Positions 1 through 6,439 are shown, numbered from the stretch's first letter. The stretch: DNA of 10,011 nt from Pseudomonadota bacterium (GCA_023427125.1 JAEZBP010000487.1:1-10011); one strand, 5' to 3'. The notes: generated from the sequence alone by a model not told the origin. Numbers and translations: made by a program.

Positions 1-6
1 CCGCTC

Positions 7-1713
7 GTGACCCGCGCGCTCGCACTCCTCGTGATCCTCGCGCTGCCTGGCGGGGCGCTCGGGCAGGACACGTGGAGCGATCCCTTCGCCGGCGTGCGGC
101 GCCTGCACCGGCGCACCTCGAACCAGAACGTGAACGTGCTGGTCGTGGACCTCTGCGCGGCGGGCGTCGAGCTGCGCGCCACCGCGACCTCGGAGCGACG
201 CCGCACGCCCTCGAGCTTCGGCGCGCTGGTCGGCGCGCAGGCCGCGATCAACGGCGACTTCTTCAGCTACACCGACTACTCGACCAACGGCCTCTCGATG
301 CACGCCGGTGACCAGTGGCCGGGCACCGCCGACGGAACCTACGTCGGCCCGGTCGCGTTCGGCCCGAACCGCGCGGACATCATCCCGCACGAGGTGCTCG
401 CCGGCCCCGAGCCGTGGATGCGCGAGATCGTCTCGGGCCACCCGACGATCCTGCGCGACGGCGCCGTCCAGGATCACTCGGGTGATCCGCTCTGCAGCGC
501 CCGCCACCCTCGCACGATCATCGGCATGAGCGCCGATCGCGCGACGCTCTACCTCGCGGTCGTCGACGGCCGGGCCACCACGCGCATCGGCATGACGTGT
601 GTGGAGGAGGCGACGCTGCTCCGCGATCTCGGCGCGAGCATCGCGGTCAACATGGACGGCGGCGGCTCGTCGGCGATGTGGCTCTCCGGGCCGGGCGTCG
701 TGAGCCATCCGTCCGACGGCAGCGAGCGGACGGTGGCCAATCATCTGGCGCTCTACGCGCGCGGATCGGGCGAGCCCGCCCACTGCCCGAACCGCGCGCC
801 GCGCGGCTGGCTCGACGCCGCGACCTGCGAGGAGATGCGCGGCTGGGCGCAGGATCCCGACGAGCCGGAGCGCGCGATCGACGTGCACCTCTACTACGGC
901 GGGCCGGCCGGGGATCCCGCGGCGATCGGCCGCTCGGTGAGCGCGGGGCTCCACCGCGACGACCTCTGCAGCGCGATCGGCTCGTGCGCGCACGGCTTCG
1001 CGGCGCGGCCGCCGCGCTCGCTGATGGATGGCGCGGCGCGGCCGGTCTTCGCGTACGGCATCGACACCGCGGGCGGGCGCAACGCGGAGCTCGCCGGCGC
1101 GCCGCAGATGCTGGCCTGCGATCCCCCCGCGCTCCCCCTCTCGAGCGCCGAGGGAGTCCTGCGTCACGTGCCGAGCCCCGAGGTCATGGCGGCCTGGGGC
1201 TTCGACGTCGCCGACGTCGCGCGGCCGAGCGCCGCGGCCCTCGCCGAGTACGAGCGGGGCGAGCCGTGGCCGAGCGCGATCGAGCTCGTGCGCGCCGAGG
1301 GCGAGGATCCCGTCTACGTCGTCGACGGCGCGCGTCGCCGCCACGTCGCGAGCCCGGCGGTGATGGACGCGTGGGGCTTCGGGTGGGACGCGATCCGCAC
1401 CGTCCCCTCGGCGGAGCTCGCGTCGCTCACCGAGGGCACCGAGTGGATGGACGAGCCCTTCCTCGTCGCGGACGGCGCGGCCATCTACGTCGTCGATCGC
1501 GCCGAGCCCGAGCCGGTGATCCCGCCCGTCGACGACGCCGCGGTCACCGCGCCCGACGCGGGTCCGTCGCGCGAGGACGGAGGTGCGCGCGACGTGGGCG
1601 AGGATGGACGCTACGTGCTCGGCCCCGGCTGCTCGATCGGCGGGCGGGGCGCGAGCGCCGTCCCTGCGCTGCTGCTCGGGCTCTTGCTCGCGCTCGCCCG
1701 CCGCCGATCGTGA
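7..1713 (+). CDS. Secreted phosphodiester glycosidase (NAGPA) domain protein with MYXO-CTERM-like anchor
   Basis: This 568-residue protein starts at GTG with a clear signal peptide (residues 1-20, Arg3 then a Leu/Ala core ending ALGQ). The two codons before the GTG are also open, so an upstream start outside the window cannot be excluded. Residues about 40-250 match the phosphodiester glycosidase family related to the mammalian 'uncovering enzyme' that removes GlcNAc from phosphodiesters: AINGDFF (80-86), PRTIIGMS (168-175), LYLAVVDGR (181-189) and the signature NMDGGGSS (215-222). Residues 260-371 form a Cys-containing module with RGWAQDPD (278-285). Residues 383-497 hold repeats of an RRHV.SP.VM.AWGF type. 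A Pro/Asp-rich linker leads to a C-terminal tail: GPGCSI (539-544), a hydrophobic helix (551-564) and ARRRS, which resembles MYXO-CTERM sorting tails. It is probably surface or envelope anchored; the natural substrate is unknown, likely a phosphodiester-linked glycan. Confidence 0.9.
   Translation: MTRALALLVILALPGGALGQDTWSDPFAGVRRLHRRTSNQNVNVLVVDLCAAGVELRATATSERRRTPSSFGALVGAQAAINGDFFSYTDYSTNGLSMHAGDQWPGTADGTYVGPVAFGPNRADIIPHEVLAGPEPWMREIVSGHPTILRDGAVQDHSGDPLCSARHPRTIIGMSADRATLYLAVVDGRATTRIGMTCVEEATLLRDLGASIAVNMDGGGSSAMWLSGPGVVSHPSDGSERTVANHLALYARGSGEPAHCPNRAPRGWLDAATCEEMRGWAQDPDEPERAIDVHLYYGGPAGDPAAIGRSVSAGLHRDDLCSAIGSCAHGFAARPPRSLMDGAARPVFAYGIDTAGGRNAELAGAPQMLACDPPALPLSSAEGVLRHVPSPEVMAAWGFDVADVARPSAAALAEYERGEPWPSAIELVRAEGEDPVYVVDGARRRHVASPAVMDAWGFGWDAIRTVPSAELASLTEGTEWMDEPFLVADGAAIYVVDRAEPEPVIPPVDDAAVTAPDAGPSREDGGARDVGEDGRYVLGPGCSIGGRGASAVPALLLGLLLALARRRS
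1153..1497 (+). repeat. In-protein tandem repeats of the VYVVDG/RRHV.SP.VM.AWGF type
   Basis: Inside the phosphodiester glycosidase gene, residues 383-400 (VLRHVPSPEVMAAWGFD) and 441-459 (GARRRHVASPAVMDAWGF) are clear copies about 58 residues apart. A strand-like YVVDG motif precedes the second copy (437-441), and a third YVVD (494-497) starts an incomplete copy. The repeats lie between the catalytic domain and the C-terminal anchor, so a ligand- or wall-binding role is plausible but only inferred. Confidence 0.6.
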
Positions 1714-1740
1714 GCGCGGCCGGGCGCCGGACGCTGCGTC

Positions 1741-1766
1741 CTTTCACCTCCCCGCGTGAGGGAAAG
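1741..1766 (+). terminator. Possible hairpin terminator after the glycosidase gene
   Basis: CTTTC-a-CCTC pairs with GAGG-GAAAG around the 7-base loop CCCGCGT, giving a 9-bp stem with one bulged A. It lies 27 bases after the upstream stop codon and about 40 bases before the next start. There is no T-run after the stem, so it is not a textbook intrinsic terminator; it could also be a leader structure for the next gene. Confidence 0.35.
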
Positions 1767-1805
1767 CCTGGACGGCCTCACACCGACTCGGCACTCTCCG
1801 CCCCC

Positions 1806-2255
1806 GTGCGCTTCCAGCTGGACCTCTGGCCCCTGATCCTCGTGACGAACCCGCGCAGCTTCGACGAGCTCGTCATCCGCGCGATGAACGACCAGTACGA
1901 GCGGATCTGGGCGCGAGGGGAGCGCTACGCGATCGTCTCGCACGTCGAGGCGGCCGCAGGGTCGACGGACGCGCGCGGTCGAAAGCTGCTGGCCGAGTGG
2001 GCGGGCCAGTCGCGCGTGCGGCGGATGTCGCGGGAGCTGTGCGTGGGCAGCGCCACCGTCGTCCCCAACCCGATCGCCCGGGGCGGGCTCACCGCCCTGC
2101 TGTGGCTCTGGTCGCCGCCCGCTCCCCATCAGACCGTCGCGACGGTCGCAGAGGCCGTCGACTGGTGCCTCGCCCGGATCGAAGCGGAAGGGCTGCGCCT
2201 GCCGCGACCCGCCTCCGAGGTGCGCCGCGCTGCCCTCTCCATGACCCGCGAGTGA
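1806..2255 (+). CDS. Small conserved protein of unknown function (STAS/SpoIIAA-like in style)
   Basis: This 149-residue protein begins at a GTG; no ATG exists upstream in frame before the preceding gene, and no good ribosome binding site is visible. The start fits because the protein opens directly with a strand, RFQLDLWPLILVTNP (2-16). I recognise its style from Myxococcota: short proteins with an N-terminal strand, a helix (about 18-35), a strand YAIVSHVEAA (41-50), an Arg-rich helix (57-76), a conserved-looking VPNPIARGGLTALLWLW (86-102) and a final helix VATVAEAVDWCLARIEAEG (111-129). This alternation is like STAS/SpoIIAA-type folds, which suggests a regulatory or scaffolding role, but no function is established. 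There is no signal peptide, so it is likely cytosolic. It stands alone, separated from the upstream gene by a possible hairpin. Confidence 0.72.
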   Translation: MRFQLDLWPLILVTNPRSFDELVIRAMNDQYERIWARGERYAIVSHVEAAAGSTDARGRKLLAEWAGQSRVRRMSRELCVGSATVVPNPIARGGLTALLWLWSPPAPHQTVATVAEAVDWCLARIEAEGLRLPRPASEVRRAALSMTRE

Positions 2256-2310
2256 GCCCTCGCCCGTCACGCAGCGGAGCGACCGGTGTGATCGCGCCCA
2301 ACTCGACGGT

Positions 2311-2537
2311 CTTCATGGCCGGCGTGACCTCCTTCACGGCGAAAAGAGCCCGAGCGCGTTCACGCGCCACGCCGACTCGAAGTCGGCGGCGCTCACGCGT
2401 CGAGCGAGCCGACCCCCCGAGCCGGCGTTGAACACCAGCACGTCCACCTCGCCGAGCTCGCCTCGTATGGCGTCGAACGCACGCGCGACGGACTCCGCCG
2501 CCGCCGGCTCTGCCGTCGGCGAGCCCGAGCAGCCCAA
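2311..2537 (-). pseudogene. Remnant of a short-chain dehydrogenase/reductase (SDR)
   Basis: On the minus strand 2537-2337 encodes ARAFDAIRGELGEVDVLVFN followed by AGSGG and DFESAWRVNALGLF. This is the central part of classical SDR proteins: the strand ending in NAG and the helix containing WxVNxxG. The reading frame stops at 2334-2336, but homologous-looking sequence resumes in another frame as FAVKEVTPAMK (2343-2311). Adding one T to the T4 run (A4 on the plus strand, 2342-2345) would give GLFFAVKEVTPAM, with the spacing usual for SDRs. The N-terminal Rossmann half, including the TGxxxGxG motif, is missing (a TGA lies at 2541-2543), and the catalytic YxxxK segment is missing downstream. The fragment therefore cannot encode a working enzyme. 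It fills most of the 299-base gap between the neighbouring genes; I see nothing else there. Confidence 0.75.
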
Positions 2538-2554
2538 CTGTCAGGCGGTCAGGC

Positions 2555-3751
2555 TCAGCGGGTGGAGCGCGGATCCGCGATGCGGCTCATCAGGAGCAGT
2601 CGAGATCGATCATGCACGAACACGATGAACGGATGATCGAAGACGATGTGGACCGGGTCCGAGCGGATCACGATATCGATCTGCGTCAGCGAGCGCGCGC
2701 GGATCCCGTGCTCGTCCATCGCGAACTCCGTCGCATGAAGCGCGGCGCCGAGCTCGGCCTCGCGTCCATCAGGGGCACGCAGCCCACGCGCGTCGACACC
2801 GAGCTCGGCGAGCGCCGAGCCGAGATCCGCTGTGGTCGCGAACGCGGCCATGGGGATCGACACCTGGACCTCATCGGTACGAAGCGTCGATCCTCGCATC
2901 CATCCTTCGAGGCGAGCCGCGGTCAGCCCCGACTCGAACGCCGGGAGGCCATCGACCGCCCGTGGAAGGACGAAAGTGGCGAAGTACCCGCCGCGCAACG
3001 CCACCTCGACGATATCGGCGTCCGACTCCCGAGAGAACGGCGTGTCGCGCTTGCTCCACATCGTGGGGACGGACACGACCTCACCGCTCTCCAACGTGAA
3101 AGGCCTCTCCTCGGTGGCATAGGCCATGAACGGCTCGGACCAATGCGCCGCGAAGGTCATCGTCGAGACGACGAGCAGATCATGCGGTTGCTCCGAGCGC
3201 GCCAGATCCCCGGGGTCCAGCCCCCGCGCGGCGATCCAACGAGAGATGCGCGCTCGGCCGGCTGCGGACGCGCGGCGCAAGGGAACCCGGACCGCCTGGA
3301 CCGCATGGCGGCGGCGCAGCCTCTCGAGTCGTGGCGCCGGGATCTGAAGCGCGGGATCGATGAACACGGCCGCTGCGAGCACGAGCGTGCTCCCGCCTCG
3401 TCTGTGCCGGGCCGCTCGAAGGCTCCGGTCCCCTCCCTCGCTCAGCAGTCGAGCGAGCTCCGAGCCAGGGTCGATCACCATCGTCTCGCCCAGCGCTCGA
3501 AGCGCGAGGGTGAGCGCAGCCGGCGCGATGACCCGGTTGCCGGACGAGCCTGCGCTCGAGGCCGTCCACATGCGAAGCCCGAGCGCAGCGCTCGGCGATC
3601 GCGCCTCGTCCTCTTGCGCACGCGCTCCGCCGGCCCGCACGGGAGCGAGCGCGAGCGCGAGCACCACCAGCGCGGGGAGGAGCGCCAACGCCGTTGAAGG
3701 CCGTTGCAACAAGGGCTGATGGAGACACCATCTTCTTTGGAAATCAGGCAC
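2555..3751 (-). CDS. Secreted serpin-family protein
   Basis: A 398-residue serpin of normal family length. The GTG at 3751 is chosen because GGAGG stands 6 bases before it; TTG 3712 is an alternative. Residues 1-45 form a signal peptide (RR at 6-7, hydrophobic 20-37, cleavage near ARA/Q at 45). Serpin landmarks follow in order: NRVIAPAALTLALRAL (72-87), FAAHWSEPF (200-208) with T213 and F218, VALRGGYFATFVLP (250-263), VQVSIPM (295-301), the hinge DEHG (346-349), and the C-terminal FDHPFIVFVHD (371-381) and MSRIADP (388-394). From G349 to HPF the reactive loop has the same length as in alpha-1-antitrypsin, which places P1-P1' at R363-S364. That predicts a trypsin-like or other Arg-specific protease as target. 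The hinge is unusual (Ile at P14, Arg at P13 and P11, Leu at P9), so inhibitory action is not certain. G+C at third positions looks lower than in flanking genes, which hints at horizontal acquisition. Confidence 0.9.
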   Translation of the reverse strand: MPDFQRRWCLHQPLLQRPSTALALLPALVVLALALAPVRAGGARAQEDEARSPSAALGLRMWTASSAGSSGNRVIAPAALTLALRALGETMVIDPGSELARLLSEGGDRSLRAARHRRGGSTLVLAAAVFIDPALQIPAPRLERLRRRHAVQAVRVPLRRASAAGRARISRWIAARGLDPGDLARSEQPHDLLVVSTMTFAAHWSEPFMAYATEERPFTLESGEVVSVPTMWSKRDTPFSRESDADIVEVALRGGYFATFVLPRAVDGLPAFESGLTAARLEGWMRGSTLRTDEVQVSIPMAAFATTADLGSALAELGVDARGLRAPDGREAELGAALHATEFAMDEHGIRARSLTQIDIVIRSDPVHIVFDHPFIVFVHDRSRLLLMSRIADPRSTR

Positions 3752-3781
3752 TCGACACCTCCACCCGGCCGAGCATAGCAT
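3752..3781 (+). promoter_or_regulatory. Possible promoter of the 3788 gene, giving a leaderless transcript
   Basis: TCGACA (3752-3757) differs by one base from TTGACA, and TAGCAT (3776-3781) matches four of six bases of TATAAT, with 18 bases between. Transcription would begin near 3788, which is the A of the ATG itself. This agrees with the lack of a usable ribosome binding site (GGAG directly touches the ATG). The box lies in the 36-bp gap shared with the serpin start, so the two genes would compete for this space. Confidence 0.3.
3758..3762 (-). promoter_or_regulatory. Ribosome binding site fixing the serpin start
   Basis: The minus strand reads GGAGG here, followed by the 6-base spacer TGTCGA and GTG at 3751. 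The competing TTG codons at 3712 and 3709 have no comparable site at usable distance, so this decides the start used for the serpin. Confidence 0.6.
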
Positions 3782-3787
3782 TCGGAG

Positions 3788-4501
3788 ATGACATACGTGC
3801 TCCTGGTGGCCGATGAGAGCTTTGCGCGTCACAGCGGAGGGACAGAGGGACGGCGGTTGTTTCGCCACAACCGCATCTGGGCGGAGCAGGTCGCCGCGCG
3901 GCGCCCCGAGGTGAGCATCCGCGTGCTCTCCGTCACGTCGAACGACGAGGTCTGGAGCACAACGCTGGCCGGCTATCGCGCGGCGGCTCGCGCAGCCGGC
4001 CCGAGCGGCACCGTAGGCGTCCTCGTCGGCCACGGCTTCGGAGGGACCCGAGTGGCCGCCGACCTCGCACCGCCCCCACACTGCCGGATCTACGAGGATC
4101 AGCTCGTCGGTCTCTCGAGGAACAGTATCCCCGGGACATTGGCTCGAGAGCAGGAGCGGGTCATCGCGATCGCGAGCGCGCTCGCCGGCGCCCAGCCCAA
4201 GGTCGACCTCTACACCTGCAACCTCGGCTCGGGGACTGGCATCGGCTTCCTCAACCACCTCGCCGAGGTCTGGCGTGTCAGGGTGCGAGCCTTGATGGGC
4301 AAGCTCGGGTCGATGGAACCCCGCGGAGAGCCTGTCGATATGTACCTGACTGACCGCGCTCCGGGCGTTCCTCGCGGCCGTTGGCGCGATCGACTTCCCG
4401 AAGACATCTTCTGGCGATCGTCCCAAATGCTTGAGCGGCCGATCGAGATGCCGTCGTTCAAGGCTTCAGCTCCCGCCCACCCTGCGCTCGGCGAGCAGTG
4501 A
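3788..4501 (+). CDS. Uncharacterised protein with clan CD peptidase-like His-Gly/Cys pattern
   Basis: A 237-residue protein without signal peptide or membrane segment; I do not recognise a named family. It opens with a strand, YVLLVADE (3-10). A hydrophobic strand ending in GHG (TVGVLVGHGFGG, 75-86) is followed about 60 residues later by a second strand ending in Cys (VDLYTCNLGSG, 139-149), then GIGFLNHLAEVWRVRVRALM (151-170). Strand-HG followed by strand-Cys is how the catalytic dyad is laid out in clan CD cysteine peptidases (caspases, gingipains, MARTX CPD), so H82 and C144 are candidate catalytic residues. A competing reading is that GHGFGG is an alpha/beta-hydrolase elbow with its Ser replaced by Gly. 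The gene is divergent from the serpin 36 bp away and is followed after 14 bp by the tautomerase-RidA gene, probably on the same transcript. Confidence 0.7.
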   Translation: MTYVLLVADESFARHSGGTEGRRLFRHNRIWAEQVAARRPEVSIRVLSVTSNDEVWSTTLAGYRAAARAAGPSGTVGVLVGHGFGGTRVAADLAPPPHCRIYEDQLVGLSRNSIPGTLAREQERVIAIASALAGAQPKVDLYTCNLGSGTGIGFLNHLAEVWRVRVRALMGKLGSMEPRGEPVDMYLTDRAPGVPRGRWRDRLPEDIFWRSSQMLERPIEMPSFKASAPAHPALGEQ

Positions 4502-4515
4502 GAGCGTAGAGACAA

Positions 4516-5244
4516 ATGCCAGTCCTCGACATCACGGTCGTCGGCGCGCCCGACGATCCCGCCCTCGCCTCCAGGCTGGCCGGCGCCGCCGTTCGCGTGC
4601 TCCGCGCCGAGCGCACGCGGGTGCGCCTCCATCGGCTCGCCCGTTCCGACTACGCCGAGAGCGGCACCGACGCGCCCGCGCCGGTCTTCGTGAGCCTCCT
4701 CCTCGCGGACGCGCCGCCGGAGCGTGCTGCGCTCGCGCGCGAGCTCGCCGCTGCGATCGCCGAGGTAGTCGACCGCCCGAGCGCGAGCGTGCACGTCCTC
4801 TTCGAGCCGCCGGGCGCCGGCCGCGTCGCGTTCGGCGGCGTCCTCGTCCCGGCTGCCGAGCGCGAGCGCGTCTCGAGCGGCGCGAAGTGGGAGTCGATCG
4901 TCGGCTACAGCCGCGCCGTGCGCGCGGGCGACCACATCGCGGTCACCGGCACGACCTCGTTCGACGACTACGGCAAGCCCTTCGGCGAGGGCGACGCCTA
5001 CGCGCAGGCCAAGCGCTGCCTCCTCAACATCGAGCGCGCGCTCTGCCGCCTCGGCGCGCGCCTCGAGCACGTCGTGCGCACCCGCATGTTCGTCACCGAC
5101 ATCACCCGCGACTGGCAGGCGATCGGCCGCGCCCACGCCGAGGTGCTCGGCCACGTCCGCCCCGCCACCACGATGGTCGAGATCGAGGCACTCATCGAGC
5201 CATGGATGCTCGTCGAGATCGAGGCCGACGCCTTCCTCGGCTGA
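4516..5244 (+). CDS. Tautomerase-like/RidA-like fusion protein
   Basis: This 242-residue protein appears to join two small-enzyme folds. Residues 1-110 look like a tautomerase-superfamily protein of the double beta-alpha-beta kind: MPVLDITVVG with Pro2 as the expected catalytic amino-terminal proline, a second unit from VFVSLLL (57-63) through helix 66-84, and a closing strand SVHVLFEP ending AFGG (105-108). Residues 121-242 are a RidA/YjgF (Rid) domain: GAKWESIVGYSRAV (122-135), AYAQAKRCLLNIERAL (161-176), VVRTRMFVTDI (186-196) and RPATTMVEIEAL (215-226). In enamine/imine-deaminase RidA the last motif is PARS/T with an active-site Arg; here Thr218 replaces it, as in Rid subgroups not expected to deaminate imines. 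The reaction is unknown. The protein is cytosolic, and its ATG lies 14 bases after the previous stop. Confidence 0.83.
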   Translation: MPVLDITVVGAPDDPALASRLAGAAVRVLRAERTRVRLHRLARSDYAESGTDAPAPVFVSLLLADAPPERAALARELAAAIAEVVDRPSASVHVLFEPPGAGRVAFGGVLVPAAERERVSSGAKWESIVGYSRAVRAGDHIAVTGTTSFDDYGKPFGEGDAYAQAKRCLLNIERALCRLGARLEHVVRTRMFVTDITRDWQAIGRAHAEVLGHVRPATTMVEIEALIEPWMLVEIEADAFLG

Positions 5245-5272
5245 GGCCGAGCTGGTAAGGACGGCGAGACGA

Positions 5273-6391
5273 ATGCTGCCCTGGCACCACTTCAACAGCC
5301 CGATCGAGCAGTGGGCCAACCTGCCGTCGTTCTTGATCGGCGAGGTGATGTTCATCGCCCTCGCGGCGCTCGCGCTGGTGCACGCGCTCCGCTCGGGGCG
5401 CGATCACCTCTTGATCTGGATCGGCGCGCTGATCGCCGGCACCGCCAACGACGCGATCTTCATGGCGCTGCCGCTGGTCGACAACTTCTGGCAGGCCCAG
5501 GCCACGATCATGCTGACCGCGCGGATGCCGCTCTACATCCCGTGCGTGTACGTGTGCTTCATGTACTTCCCGACGGTCGCGGTGCGCCGCTTGCGGCTGC
5601 GGCCGCTGCCCCAGGCGGCCCTGACGGGGATCGTCGCGAGCCTCTTCTACGCGCCCTACGACATCGTCGGCGCCAAGTTCCTCTGGTGGACCTGGCACGA
5701 CACCGACGCGCCGATCGCCGCGCGGATCTTGGGCGCGCCGGTCGGCAGCAGCCTCTGGGTGCTGACCTTCGTCGCGGCGTTCGCGTGGCTGCTCGATCGC
5801 GCCATCGCTCGCGATCCGGAGGTGCGCGGCCGCACCTTCGCGCTCGGCCTGGGCCTGGTCGCCGCGTTCACGACGCTCCTGATGATGCTGCAGATGACGA
5901 TCCTGCAGCAGCTCGACGGCGGGACCCCGGCCTACTTCGCGCTGGCGGGCGGCGCCGCGGTCTACCTGGGCCTCGTCGCGTGGGGCTGGCGCTCGGCCGA
6001 TCCCGAGCCCGAGCGGCCGAAGGACAAGCTCCTCTACGGCGCGGCGATCGTCTACTTCGTCACGCTCACCGCGATCATGGCCGCCTTCGATCCGGCGACG
6101 CACCGCAGCACCGGCGTCCACCAGACCGCGGGCGAGTGCGGCGTCGTGGTCACCGACATCACCGGCGCGACCCGGCACGAGTACCTCTGCGCGCGCGACT
6201 TCGACGAGGACTACAGCTTCGAGTGCGTCGACGCGCTGCCCGCCGACGGAGCGCGCTGGTACACGATCTGCGGGCGAGCCCACACGAGCTTCGCGCGCTG
6301 GGTGCTCGGCGTGGCGCTGCTCGGCGCGGTGGGCATCGGGCTCTTCACGATGCTGCTCGGGCCCGGTCGCAAGCGCCTTCGTGCTTCCTGA
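5273..6391 (+). CDS. Multi-pass membrane protein of unknown function
   Basis: This 372-residue protein has about nine hydrophobic segments, at roughly 18-38, 46-66, 83-103, 115-132, 158-178, 188-212, 220-238, 254-272 and 342-363. The first part carries a distinctive motif set: FNSPIEQWANLPSFLIGE (7-24), HALRSGRDHLLIW (37-49), GTAND (56-60) and DNFWQAQATIMLTARMPLYI (70-89). These polar and aromatic residues within membrane segments suggest a conserved family rather than a random membrane protein; I faintly recall similar DNFW-containing proteins in uncharacterised eukaryotic families, but cannot confirm this. The loop 272-341 has four cysteines (289, 306, 318, 333) and may be a disulfide-bonded exported domain. 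AAGGA stands about 11 bases before the ATG, and the gene begins 28 bases after the tautomerase-RidA stop, so cotranscription is likely. It ends convergent to the small lipoprotein gene, 48 bases away. Confidence 0.85.
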   Translation: MLPWHHFNSPIEQWANLPSFLIGEVMFIALAALALVHALRSGRDHLLIWIGALIAGTANDAIFMALPLVDNFWQAQATIMLTARMPLYIPCVYVCFMYFPTVAVRRLRLRPLPQAALTGIVASLFYAPYDIVGAKFLWWTWHDTDAPIAARILGAPVGSSLWVLTFVAAFAWLLDRAIARDPEVRGRTFALGLGLVAAFTTLLMMLQMTILQQLDGGTPAYFALAGGAAVYLGLVAWGWRSADPEPERPKDKLLYGAAIVYFVTLTAIMAAFDPATHRSTGVHQTAGECGVVVTDITGATRHEYLCARDFDEDYSFECVDALPADGARWYTICGRAHTSFARWVLGVALLGAVGIGLFTMLLGPGRKRLRAS

Positions 6392-6439
6392 AGCCCCTCT
6401 CGCCTTCCGGTTCAAACCCGGGTCGGCGGGAAGCAGAGC

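Noticed and set aside
2612..3697. Long plus-strand open frame (361 codons) across the serpin region
   Set aside because: It is antisense to the serpin, has Arg/Glu-rich low-complexity translation and no family resemblance, while the minus strand encodes a full serpin.
3718..3732. Inverted repeat GATGG-agaca-CCATC near the serpin start as an operator
   Set aside because: With the serpin start at 3751 it lies inside the coding region, and 5-bp arms are common by chance.
3713..4426. N-terminal extension of the serpin frame beyond 3751
   Set aside because: It is antisense to the 3788 gene and would place the signal peptide in the middle of the protein.
5192..6415. Minus-strand open frame of 407 codons over the membrane protein gene
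   Set aside because: Its His/Arg/Asp/Glu-rich product is typical of the antisense of membrane-helix codons, and it has no start signal or motif.
6406..6429. T-arm-like sequence (TCCGG-TTCAAAC-CCGGG) between the convergent genes, suggesting a tRNA or att remnant
   Set aside because: The stem and 7-base loop fit a T-arm, but no matching acceptor strand, anticodon arm or CCA end is present, so it is no tRNA gene and the resemblance is probably chance.
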